This document shows, piece after piece, positions 13,586 through 25,127 of a stretch of 64,000 bases of DNA. Position 1 is the first letter of the stretch. Every line of letters begins with the position of its first letter. The stretch is from Thunnus maccoyii (taxonomy: Eukaryota; Chordata; Actinopteri; Scombriformes; Scombridae), in NCBI RefSeq assembly GCF_910596095.1, contig NC_056550.1, forward strand, positions 9,501,501-9,565,500, in the 5' to 3' direction. The translations under genes and the position numbers were made by a program. Below the pieces are notes generated by a model. That model had not been told where the DNA came from. It did not search any database and saw only the letters and a program-made list of their open reading frames with translations.

Positions 13586-16500
13586 CTAGCTGATAATACG
13601 GCTAATTGACTGCAAGGAAGGGAACTCCTCGCTCTCCCTGATGTGCAGGGTCTTGTGGGAGTTGAAGTCTTTGGGGGCCAGTACCTGTCTGCATGTGGGG
13701 CACACCTGGCAGTCCAGCTCAGCTGCTGCGTTAGCGTTTGCTGCCGTGGTGGGCGTCTGCCATGCGTTCTTCTTGTTCTTGTTTTTCTTTCCTCCTCCCG
13801 CCCCTGACTGTTTCTCCAGCGCCTTGGAGTCTCCGTGGGCAGTCAGGAGCTCCTGCTGTTTGCCAGTGTCAGGCAAGAGCACCAGTAGCTCATTGAAGAT
13901 GCGGTTAAAGTCATCTCCGAGCAGGTCCTTACAGCTGCGGTGATACTGGACTGCTGATATCACACCCTGGGAACAAAGGGAGAGGATCAGGAGACAGGTG
14001 AGCAAAGTAAGTAAGCAGTAACAGTTTTAAGTTCTCTACCTAACCATTTACTCCAGAGCTGTGCAATCATATCAGGTTTTATCAATTAAAATAAAATACA
14101 ATTAAGAAAGTGCACAATTCCAGGACTAAAACATGATTATTGGATGTGATTGCAACATCTTTTTACAACATTTATAGGATCATATTTTTGTCTTTTGTGT
14201 GGCGAGTACCTGTCTGAACTGTGCAGAGTAGTTTTTGAACTGATTGAACTTTGACTCATCATTGTGGAGGTACTTTCTAATGGACTGGATCAGCTCCAGG
14301 TTCCTCTGATGGAAGTCCTCTGGCACCACGTAACCACTGCCTGACGCCTTGGGGGGACTGGGGGAAGAAAAAACAAACCAAACAAACATACATACACTTA
14401 GTACCTTACAAGCCCAATAGGATCAAGACTTTAAACCCATAATCTTTGTCAAACATACAAATGCATAAAAAGGGTAAGCAGCTTACGGGTTGACTGCAGA
14501 GGGAGCAGGCTCCACAACATTGCTGTTGAGGGGAATCCCAGTGAAGCCTGGCGGAGGCTTAGTGGCTGAGATTCCCAGGCCAGGTGGAGGTGCTGGCAAA
14601 GTGGTGGTCGGAGCAGGAGTTGAAGCCTTCATCGGGAAGGAGGTCTTGAAGCCTGAGAGATAAACACAGTGTGAGACACCTCTTCTACCACAACAACTGA
14701 CCTCCCAGCACTGAAATCACCCTTTTTACAGTAAGACATTGGGCCTCATGCAAGAACCTTTTCATATTCTTATTCTAAAACTGACTTTTTTCTGAGAGGT
14801 TTGCTTGTATGACTGTTCCAAGTCGGATTCAACAAATTGTCTTAACTGCCCGCACTTGTCGTAAATTGTTTCAGCCTCATGAGATTTGACCATTGGCGTA
14901 ATCAACGCCTCTAAAATTGCCATATAAGGCGACCTGTTCCGCTCCATTTGTGGGCAAGAATTCATACTCCGCACTCTAAACAAATTGGGGGCAGCATATC
15001 ACCAGAAAGTTGGGGTGTCCACCCCTATCATTGGAACAAAGAAATGCACAGTACCTGCCATAGGTCTTTGCCCTCCCCACCACACATAGAATTATCACTC
15101 ACTGATTATAGCATAAAGCTTACTGTTAACAATGAATCTGTGCTATGGCATCGTCAAGATATCAAAATGCTATGGACACATTAGAGCCAGCAGCAAATTA
15201 CGAGCTGCACAGATCAGTTCATCAGATCATATTCTCCCCGGTATGAAGACAGATGTTGACTGGCCAATCATGTCAGGAGTCGGGCTACTAGCAGCTGAGA
15301 TGACCAGCTGGTCTCACCCTGCCAGCAGTTCCACACATCTCTGAAAGTGTCGGAGCAAATTTCCAAACAGGCGTTATTTGGATAAACTGACCACATATTG
15401 GGAATCTAAATGGTTACTTTCTTGCCTGGAAAAACATTAAAACTTAATAAAAAATGACATAATAAGGGTCCTAGATCAAAAATTACAACTTTTAAGCCTG
15501 GCTCAAAATCTTCACCATTGCTGCTGGTTGATGTGATGATTGACAAGAGGTTAGAATACGCCCTCCGGCAGCGCTACTTCTTCCAAGTACATCCAGCTGC
15601 AGCCGCAGCAAGAACGTGCAGTATCTACATGACACATCCACTTTACTACATGACACGCCCACTTGATTCGGTTTAGGCATGGGCGGTGGGATGGTTAGGG
15701 TTCTGGTTAGGATTAGGATTAGGGTTAGGGGTCAAGGGGGGATTGTGTTGTGTAACATGCCATTAGGATGACAACGTTGGGGGGAGGGGTGTAGTAAAGT
15801 GTAGGTTAGGCCAAGTTTGCAGCTAGACCCTTTTCACTTCTTCATTTTCTCATGTTAGACTGAGGGCAGACAGGATGCTACAGTGACTCACTATCGCCTC
15901 TTTGAGGTATTACGAGACAGGATGGGCCAGGGCTAGCTGGTTAGCATGCTAACTTCTAAGATCTCTGAAACACAATACATAGATCTTAGATATAACATCA
16001 AAACTGTTATTTCTTCATATGCTGTTGATCATTTTAGTTAAATTTTGAATGTTTTAAACTAAAATTCTTACATATAGCAACTGTAAGCCTTAATATTGAT
16101 GGGACAATCATAGTCTGAATAGCCACTCAGACACACTGTGGGGAAGGGAAATTATCTATTAAGACTCCAACTTCCTGAAGAGATACTTATCGATATTTTT
16201 ATTTTCAGAGATGAGTTGGGGGGTTTCCAATTCACTTCCAGAAAGTCTGAGTTGTTTGCTTGGAATATACTACCTTGTCTTGTGTAAGGAAGCGCTTACT
16301 TCCCTTGCTTGTGAATTATATTGTCAAGACTAACATCAAGATGAACATAATACAGCTCAGAGATGAACAGCACACTAATATTTAAAAACACTGATGACAG
16401 TATACAGTAAAACTGATAAGGAGGAAAAAAGAAAAATGTCATATGATCATAAATGAATTGTGTGGATATTAGCATGTTGTGCTGTACCTGGGGGTGGTTT

Positions 16501-19500
16501 CTTGGTCATGAGGGCAGGAAACTCTTCTTCCTGTTCAAGAGGAGGATTTGTGTTGGGATGAGGTGGTACCACGGTTGGCTCCTTGCTATTGGGTGGTGTT
16601 TTCTCAGTAAAGCCATTAACCAATCCGCTCATTAATGGCGCTGTCACTGCGCTGGAAGGCGGTTTGTTCCTCGTTTTCTCAGGAACGTTCTCCTTTTGTG
16701 CAGCTGTCTCCACTGAGCTCGTGATTACAGTTGTCGTCATCCCTGACGTTGAGGACACAGACGTAGAGGCAGCAGCCGTGTTCTTCTGCTGTTTTTTCTT
16801 CTTGCTGGCTTTTGAGGTAGGGGGATCAGTGTTGGGGGTCAGGTTTGGAGGGCAGGAGGTCACAGTTGAGGGTTTGCTGTTGCCTCCTTTAACGGTGAGC
16901 AGAGAAGAGATATCCAACATGGTTGGCACAGAGCGGAACTCCTGCTGCGTCATTCCTCTACTCTCATCGTCTGAAGAAGGAGGGGACCGGGTAGACATGG
17001 CTTTCCCAGTATCCCCTACTTTCTTTTTTCTCCTTGAAGATGAGGAGGTCGTGGAGGAGAGGAGCTGGGGGCCAGAGGATGCAGATGAGAGCGGAGGGGT
17101 AGGTCTGGAGGAAGGAGGGGGATGAGAGACGGGTTTAGCCGTGGCAGTATGGCTGGACCATGCAGATTTGGTGCCTGCTGAAGTTTTGAGGGGCCGGATT
17201 TTGGACACGAGAGCGGGGAAATCCTCCTCTTGGAATGAGGAAGACTTCTTGGGTTGGCTAGAGTACGCCGGGGTCATGGGGGTTGCAACAGCAACAACCG
17301 AGAGGCTGGGGAAGTCATCTTCCTTCAGAGCTGCGTGGGGTGCTGAAACCGCTGGAGGAGCTGACTTCACACTGGAGGGACACACACACACACACACACC
17401 ATAAAACAGAAATTCGTAAGAATTCAGTTCATCAGACTGTATGATAAAGATTTCAGTTTGTACTGTGTGTTAAGGGTTACATGGGTGGGGCGGCTGTGGC
17501 TCCCAAAGCTGGGAAGTCATCTTCATCCCCTGGATTATTACTCTTCATGGTTCTCACTGTGAAAGAGGTGACAATAAATACATCAGAACTTATGCTGCTG
17601 CTTCTGCAACACTTGAATCATTCCTTACAGCTAAATTACTGACATCCCATAACTAAAATTAAGTATGTAAAACACATACAAAAACAAATCACATGCCTGA
17701 CACCTTGCAACACATTTCTTTTTCACCTGGAGGTTTGTTTGTTGGTTTGATGTGTCCGGTCCTGTGTCTGGGCTCTTCTGGTTCTGATCTCTCTGTCCTC
17801 TCCTCTCTGAGATGTTTGGGAGCACTCCTCTCCTGCGCTGCTCCTCTCTCCTCCTGCCTACGCATTGCCATGGATGCCCTCATAGCAGCTGCCATCTCCC
17901 TGTCCTCTTCCTCTCTGCGTGGACAAGCACATGCACAAACACGCTCAAAAGAAAGAAGGAGCCGATACATGACTCAGAATACATTGGAATTTGACTGCAA
18001 AAGTTACTAAAATGTGTAAGGTTGAAGAGTAAAACACAGTAAAAAAATTCCAGCACTGGAGAAGCCTTTAAAGACATCTGAAACTGCACAGAAAAAGTAT
18101 GTCATATACACACACAGTGACAGTTATCAAGCTCATTATAGCATATAGCACATCTTTTTCTGTCCTGCATAGTTACTTTATGCTGTTGGTGCACAGATAC
18201 AAAGGAATCTGCCTTATAAGACTCAACACTTCACATGCCGAGACTTGATAGTGGCACACAGTCATGAGTCTTCCATCCAGTCAACACAGCTTTGTTAATT
18301 CAGACTCACCGGGAGTATCTCCAGCTCTTCTGTCCCCCGTGAGGCCTTCCTCTTCCTCCTCGATTCTGACGCACCTCGTCATAGTCCTCGCCTGTTATCA
18401 TACCTGAGGAAACACACACACACGCACGTTTTACTTCATATTCACTGCCTCCAAACTACATAGTATATATCAGTTAGTGGAATGGCAACATTTGTAAAAA
18501 CCCAGTCCCAGTAAATGTATAAAGATGAGGTCAGACAAATACAACAACGTCCTCGCCAACCTTCATTTCTCCTCTGTTGTCTCGGGGCGTAGTTGAACTG
18601 CAGGTCGATGTGGCGGTTCTGTCGAGCCTCTGCCCGGTTCTTGCTGTGCGCTGCAGCCTTGTGAGCCTTGTAGTCGATCTCTGTGCGGAATGCATGAGTG
18701 AACTGCTCTGTGGCGCATCGGCCTTCCTCGCACAGATAGTGACTTTCTCTGAAGTGCTCGCTCAGGTACTGGTAATCACTGTGGATAGCAGAACAGCAGG
18801 TTTCTTTTTTTGTGTGTGTGTACAACACAGAATTTGGAAGTAATTACAAAATTATGAATAAATGCAAAGAAACTAAATGACTTCATGGGGTTTCTGTGTG
18901 TGTATATGTTGGTTATCACACCTGTAGTACTCCTGGGAACCGTCAGCATCACAGAAATGGCAGAAGTAGTGGTCCCTTCTCAAGTGTTTAAGCAGCTCAT
19001 CATTGTCAAGGTAACGGTCATCGCAGAATTTGCAGAGCGGGTGTCCTCTGTGACTGGTGTCGTCCGGGTCTCCATGTGCTCTGTGACGTGCCAGTTCCTT
19101 ACGGGTGTACCACTTCCGCTCGTGGGAGAAGATCTGATGGGAGAGGTGAAGTTTAAAGTACACGCCGCCTGACAGCACTGTGATCTTGACTTTCTGTACT
19201 ATTTTTACTTAGAAGATGAAAAAAAACCAAACATCTGAGCTGACGAGGTGTTCATCAGAATATCAACAGTTGTGCTCAGGAACAATTAATTTCAACGTGG
19301 CTTGTTTCAGTGCTGAAGAGTACATAAACAACATTTACAATATTTGGAGATAAAAATGTTTTTATATGTGCTTAAAATATCCAAGTAAGTTCCAAAAAGT
19401 AGTTTCTACTTTATTTACAAGAAGGCAGTAATCCAGTGTGTGGAGGAGGAGGGCTTGCAGGTTAATGCTGCAAAAATAGATCTGTCCATCAATACACGCA

Positions 19501-22500
19501 TAATGTAGATCAAATTTCTAAGTGATTTATAAATAGCTAAAAAACAACTAGGGCTCTGAACAAATGGATGTATTGATAACTTTGAAACATCTAAGTAAAA
19601 CTAACAATATTTTTCCATACCGCATGCTGCTCTGACTTTTAAATTACACCAAAGATAAAGTCAGAGCCACAACTAAACCTTAAACTAAACTGAAATTAAT
19701 TCTGCCCTCACACTGACTTCAGAATGGTTTACAGTGTCATTTTTCTATTCTGGGGTTGTTAAACTGGGGCCAAACACTTTTAGTTATCAGTGGTAAGCTT
19801 GACAATGGTTTGGTTTCTCCTTTAGTCAGTAAGTAATAAAAATTTTTCAAATAACAGATCAACAATGTGCTTGTTTTTGCTTTAAACATAACTGAAAATG
19901 ACACTGTACTGTGTAATATATTCTGTAATAAACTAGTGTTGCAGTTTATGGTGAAGTACCGCTGTCAGGAAAAATGCTTTGGAGCCCTCATGTGGTGTAA
20001 AAAGTAAACTGTGTAATGTGACCAAATGCATTTTATTTTTATTGTTTTATATAATTATAAAAACAACAATTTATATTTTTTTCCCTGACTTATTGATTCT
20101 TAAAAATTAGTTGACCTCACATCCATGAGACGTCACAAGAGCTCTTTATTTGCTATCACCTGACCTTGTAGGAGCTACACCCTGCATGTGCCACAAGGGC
20201 TGTATCTCTGTGGTATTACACCAATCATTATTCGTAATTAGGACCCTGATCACTGACCAACAAGCCCCTGGATCATCTGGCAGGGGGTGAGAATACCTTG
20301 AGATGCTTTGTGCAGAGCTTGCAGCAGAAGAGCTCATGCTGCTTCCTCATGTGGTACTCCAACTCCTCAAACTTGGAGAAGACCTTAGGCTCTGAACAGC
20401 GGAGGCACTCTGGCAGCAGCAGATGCCTGATACCACACACACACACACACAAACACACAAACCAAGTGAGTGTTCAGACAGAGTCGAGTTAAAGCAAATG
20501 CACAATTAGAAAGTACAACCTCAATTAAACAGTCCAGGCACAATAATGAAATTAATTCAGAATATACAGTCAAATTGTCTTAATTGTAAAGGGCAGCCTG
20601 TCAACAATATAAAAACTCTTTAGTCAAATAATCCTACAGGTTATTGGACGATTTCTACTGATAGTTGATGCAGACAAATCACTGCCTCTGTACCTGTCTG
20701 CTGCATATTAACATAAACACAATTGTTCACACACTGAATGCGCACACTTTGGTCAACACCAACAAACACACTTATCACTGATTAATTCATCAAGCTACTG
20801 TCTACTGAGATAACAAGGGGTTATTCTCCAACCATGGTACAATTGTATGATAGTATGTTGTAATTTAGTCTTTCTGTCAGAGAGATGTAAACTTTGTAGT
20901 GGGAGAGCATAGCATGTATGTCTAGATTTAACAATTTATCCATTTCTGACACAATTGAACTTTGTATTTAATTATTTTGTATACAAAGACCCATCATTAT
21001 GTGTAATGATAGCACCATTAATCCCTCTGAACTGTTGTCACAGCAATCATTTCTTTGCCACACATGTGTAAACAGTTTGTTAGACACTCAACAAGCATGC
21101 AAGTGCCAAGAAATCAGGTCTCTTCAGCAAAAATCTTGCTGCGCCAACCAGCTTTCTCTTAATCACTTCCCTGATAATGGAAAACACAAATCTTTGTCAG
21201 TTTCAATGGCAACACAGTCATAAAGTAAGGAACACTGCAGTACCTGTACTGGGCATGGATCCTCTCATCACCAAAATAGATGTCATGCTTCTTCTCACAG
21301 GGGAACTGCTGGTAGGGCAGAGACAAAAACGCCTCCGGTCTCTTCACGAACACCACCTGAGAACAACATGACAGACATCTTATGTCACCCATACTCTTTA
21401 GGGAAGGTTGGCTGTATAATAAAACAGTAGAGCACTATTTCACAGGATTTACAATCTGAGGCAGCAGACAAGTAGGTGAAATACTGTGCTAGTCAAGATT
21501 TTAGTACATCAAAACATTTATAATCAGAAAACGCTGCTCCTGCACCACCTCTCTGTCTAAAGATCTTATGTAATGTGTTAGGTACCCTTTGGAATGTAAT
21601 GAATGCATTCATCTTATGAAACCCAGACAGTAAAGAAGGTTGTACACTATATTAATCCAGCTATAACAGTAGTTACCAATAAACTTACTGCATTTCACAA
21701 CATCTATCTATCTATCTATCTATATTCGCCAGTTGATGACAGCTAGCGTTACTTTTAAATAGTATGTAGTGAGGCCTTTATTATTATGACACTGTCTTAC
21801 TGGGTTGACAAGTTGGCTAAAGTCCACATTTAGCTACCTGTATCTGAGAGGAATGATTTCCACAAGGACAGGGTGACTGCCAGACAGACACGCCGGCTAC
21901 CTTTAAAAAGGTCTAACGCTAAATACACACAGCAACCGAGTAACAACTAGCAAGTGCTACCATTTAACGTGCTCCCAATGGTTAAGGTGAGAAGTGACAG
22001 CTGACAAATGTATTGACAGATCACTGAATCACTAATCAATTGTCACATTAATCATCTAAACGAGATCAGACTAATAAACCCTGTTAGACTGGCACACTGT
22101 CAAATGCTCAGTCACGAAAGCCCATTTGTTAGCTAGTTAACTACCAGACTGGTGCCAACTACACTGATGGATAGCGTTAGCTAACTTAAGCTAACGACAC
22201 CTAGAAAAAAGTAGTCTGAGCTGTCAATAGACACCATTTGTTGGTATGTTCTGTTTACCAGCACGAGTTTCACTTATTATAAATCCCGTTAAGAATTTAT
22301 CAAACATACTCTGCTGACTTTTCCAAAAATAAAACTACCAGCACGATGCGGCCTAGCTAGCACCACCAGGCGTCATCCCCGAGGCACAGTAGCGGCGGAC
22401 TGCGTACCTTGTCGAGCTCCTCCCGGCAGACTGCGCAGTACTTCTGCTCGCACAGCACCCTCATTTTGGTGGAGCAGCGGTAACACACCGGGTGATCGCA

Positions 22501-22581
22501 TTTTCCTAAAGCGAAGATATCGACTTCTTGACAGCACAGAACGCAGTGCTTCTCTGTTTCCTTTGTTGTAGTTGAATCCAT
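13586..22581 (-). CDS. znf598: ZNF598-type E3 ubiquitin ligase (12 exons)
   Basis: ZNF598 (yeast Hel2) binds collided ribosomes, ubiquitinates 40S proteins eS10 and uS10 and starts ribosome-associated quality control. It also binds GIGYF-4EHP. Coding exons, 5' to 3': 22581-22408, 21356-21244, 20426-20297, 19133-18922, 18778-18561, 18403-18310, 17914-17727, 17556-17481, 17371-16488, 14652-14487, 14357-14210, 13966-13586. All phases fit, giving 927 aa (human 904). The start context is CACCATGG. The RING is complete C3HC4: C13, C16, C28, H30, C33, C36, C49, C52. Exons 3-5 carry the C2H2 fingers, including LRRDHYFCHFCDADG and RNRHIDLQF. Exons 7-9 are low-complexity, with DEDDFPAL, EDDFPSL, EEDFPAL and EEEFPAL repeats. 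Exons 9-10 hold three PPPG(F/L) motifs. The last exon ends in a CxxC...H..H finger. Exon 5 has a weak donor (GTTGGC). All RING ligands are present and the gene looks intact. Confidence 0.96.
15693..15731 (+). repeat. Short telomere-like TTAGGG-type tract
   Basis: A run of GGTTAGGG, GGTTAGGATTAGG and GGGTTAGGGG units lies in the 1.8 kb intron between znf598 exons 9 and 10. Only a few units are exact TTAGGG. It is too short and too impure to be called a true interstitial telomere. Confidence 0.5.
17381..17399. repeat. (CA)n next to znf598 exon 9 acceptor
   Basis: On the coding (minus) strand this is a UG run that ends 9 bases before the exon 9 splice acceptor, in the position of the polypyrimidine tract. 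Confidence 0.9.
20434..20459. repeat. (CA)n next to znf598 exon 3 acceptor
   Basis: On the coding strand this is an interrupted UG run just upstream of the exon 3 acceptor at 20427/20426. It takes the place of most of the usual pyrimidine tract. Confidence 0.9.
21702..21723. repeat. (CTAT)n short tandem repeat
   Basis: About five tetranucleotide units in the first intron of znf598. Confidence 0.85.
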
Positions 22582-22850
22582 GGTGGTGAAAAGGCACAAA
22601 TAAACCTTAGTGCTGTTTGTTATTAGATAGAGCCTCTGCAACTGAAGTGCTTACGTAATTGTGAAAGTCTGAGCTACTGCCGCGTCAAGTAACTGCTGTA
22701 CCAGCGATTTGTATAGTATGTGGATGGAGCAGTCACCGCTCCACTGCAGTGGTGCTTAACCCTATCGCGTGTGTATCCATCTGCGCAGTCGGTCATGACA
22801 GTTCCACGTGTGTACCGGACCGGTCTGTGCTGCTGTTATGAAACTGGTCT
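22582..22850 (-). promoter_or_regulatory. znf598: Probable znf598 promoter and 5' UTR
   Basis: This lies directly upstream of the znf598 start codon and has a modest local rise in CpG content (GCCGCGTC, CTATCGCG, CTGCGCAGTCGG, GGACCGG). No TATA box is evident. The TSS cannot be placed exactly. Confidence 0.4.
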
Positions 22851-22968
22851 GAGAATTATTAACATATGCTTTTAAGTCCTACAAAATACATAATTCATCA
22901 AATAAATAAAAATGAAGATTTCTGAGTTGTAATTGGGAGAGGACAACATTTGATTTGATTATTTTAAT

Positions 22969-23451
22969 AAAAAGGATCAGTGTGTGGGATTTAGTGGCAT
23001 CTAGCAGTGAAGTTGCAGATTGCAACCAACCATGCTCCCCTCCCATAGTCCCCTCCCATAGACTGTCCCTCCCTTGTAAAGCGTGAAGAGGAACCTACGG
23101 TGGCCGCGAAACTCGCGGAAAAACGCGAAAGGCCGTCTCTAATGCCTGTATTTGGTTTGTCCGTTCTGTCCTACTGTAGAAACATGGCGGTGCAACATGG
23201 CGCCCCCCATTAAATAGGACTATGGATGTGTTATAAGAGCTCTTATAATACGTCCATGAAGAGGACCCGCTCCCCCACTCCTTATGTCGACAGAGAGGGC
23301 TCATTTTAAGCTAACGAAAACACAACAGTCCTTATTTTCAGGTGATTATACACAAATTAAAACATACTTTTATTATAACTGTATGTTATATTCCATTTCT
23401 GCCAAGTCCGTCCTGCTAGATGCCACTAAATTCTACACACCACACCTTTAA
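22969..23451. mobile_element. Inverted-repeat element with TTTAGTGGCATCTAG ends
   Basis: The left end has GTGTGGGATTTAGTGGCATC at 22982-23001. The right end has the complement of GTGTGTAGAATTTAGTGGCATCTAGC at 23415-23440, so the arms match over about 25 bases and continue outward to a final CCTTTAA. The interior includes GAACCTACGGTGGCCGCGAA and AACATGGCGGTGCAACATGG, which I recognise from a very common percomorph repeat. There is no coding capacity. It lies between the znf598 and slc25a17 genes. Confidence 0.8.
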
Positions 23452-23594
23452 CTGGGCTAATTAGATATTATTTGCACTTTTAAGGAACAATGCACTTTCC
23501 TTAACTTTTAATGGTTTTGGCTCTCTTATATTTCATGTATAAATATACAGTTCATATCTCCCTCAACAACTGCTGTTAAAGTGCTTACTGGTTT

Positions 23595-25127
23595 TATTAG
23601 GGACTGAGCCTAAGGGCGAGGACCCTATTGTTAGGGCCTGAGCCCCAAAGGGGCGAAGACCCTCTTGTATCTGTTCTGTTCTGTTTCTTTCTTTCTTTCT
23701 TTCTTTATTATCTCACCACTTCAGACCTAAATTTGACTCCATAAACATGTTCAAAAACTCCAACCAAATTTGGCACACACATCAGGTCTGGTGAAAAATT
23801 TGATAAAATGTAAAAATTAACCCCCAAAGTGCCAAAATGTGCTCGATAGCGCCACCTATGTATCTAAAATTGCTGCCACGGCCCGTGGTATGTCATAGAG
23901 AGATCGAACCAAAACTCAATTATTCGTCTCGTCAAGACCTACAAATCAGATGCTGACACCCCTACCGAAATCCAACAGGAAGTCCGCAATATGCCCATGA
24001 CAGTATGACTTTGTGCCAATTTTGGACCCCGATCAAACACTATCTCCTCCTAGGGCGTTAATTTTGTCTCTACACACCTGACACTACAAATTCAATCAAA
24101 CTTTGATCAGGTCATGTGGGTTAAAGGTCTTTACTTTTCTAAAAATAAACTTGATGAAAATTAGGAAATTCATTTGTTTTACACACAAACTCATCAAGAG
24201 TTTTGTTTACTAATTGAAATTCAATTGAATGGGCCCAAAACAGAAAAAAAAGTTGTTAAAAACTTTGTAATAAGTCAACCGGTTTGGATTTTGTAAGCCC
24301 TGAAAGTTGCAGTGCCACATGTACAACACAATGTAAACCAATGGGGAGGCAATCTATGGGCATGAACTTTGAGTCAAACAAAGGCTTCTGACGTCTAAAC
24401 TATAAGTCTGACCACTTTCAAACCTGTATCAATGGATTCGCCACAAAATTTCCTATTTATTATGATTTTTAATGTAAGATTTGGCCAAAGTCATGGGATT
24501 TATGAGGAGATTTCACAAGAAGTGTTCTTTAAAATCCTCCTCTCCAACTGCTCCTGCTGATGTCACTCCCTCGGTGCTGTGAAACATTCCGCAATACACA
24601 CTCATTATAAAATCACAGGAGGAGCAAGAAAAGACTCTAAAACTCACACTCTAATATCTCAAAAACAATAAAAGATAGAAAAAACATTTAAATTCAAGAT
24701 TTGTAGGTCAAAGTCTCATGACTCATTTAAAGTTCAAATGAAGTCTGTATCTAAAACTATGTGGAAGCAGTAAATGTTCAAAAAGGTGTGGGTTCGCTCA
24801 CACTCTCCATTCAAATCAAACTTTGACCAGGTCATGTGGGTTAAAAGTCTTTCCTTTTCTAAAAATAGACTTGATAAAAATTAGGAAAATAATTTGTTTT
24901 ACACACAAACTCATCTAGAGTTTTCAATTGACTAATTGAAATTCAAGTGAGTGGGCCCAAAACTTGCATGATGAAATTCTCATCCTGTCAATCAATCTTT
25001 CAAAATAAAAGCACACCACACTTATAATAAATATCCCTCATTTTTAAAAAGCAAAATGATCTGATCCCGACAGGCCAGAGTACGAGGTCCCGACCAACGG
25101 TGCTTGCAGCTTCAATTAATGAAGCAA
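23595..25127. repeat. Long interspersed-repeat copy with internal duplication
   Basis: The left end holds two diverged copies of a GGGCCTGAGCC...GCGAGGACCCTATTG unit (23597-23630, 23631-23667), followed by a short TTTC run. The right end reads TACGAGGTCCCGACC and GGTGCTTGCAGCTTCAATTA. I recognise both ends from a repeat common in spiny-rayed fish; its class is not certain. Inside, about 150 bases at 24092-24241 recur in the same orientation at 24812-24962 with scattered substitutions, exactly 720 bases apart. No intact ORF is present. Confidence 0.65.

Noticed and set aside
13641-13943. 100-codon open frame on + over the last znf598 exon
   Set aside because: Antisense of a confirmed exon; Phe/Ser-rich with no known motif.
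14740-15350. Decayed transposon with the frame 14762-14983 (minus)
   Set aside because: The sequence has the texture of an old repeat (GGGCCTCATGCAAGAACC start), but no matching end, target duplication or transposase motif was found, so it is not called.
15693-15731. Interstitial telomere or chromosome-fusion scar
   Set aside because: Only a few impure units in an intron; more likely the fish repeat class rich in GGTTAGGG words.
16583-17125. 180-codon open frame on + over znf598 exon 9
   Set aside because: It is the antisense shadow of a real, phase-consistent exon with FPAL/FPSL motifs. The + frame has low-complexity Glu/Val/Ser content and no domain.
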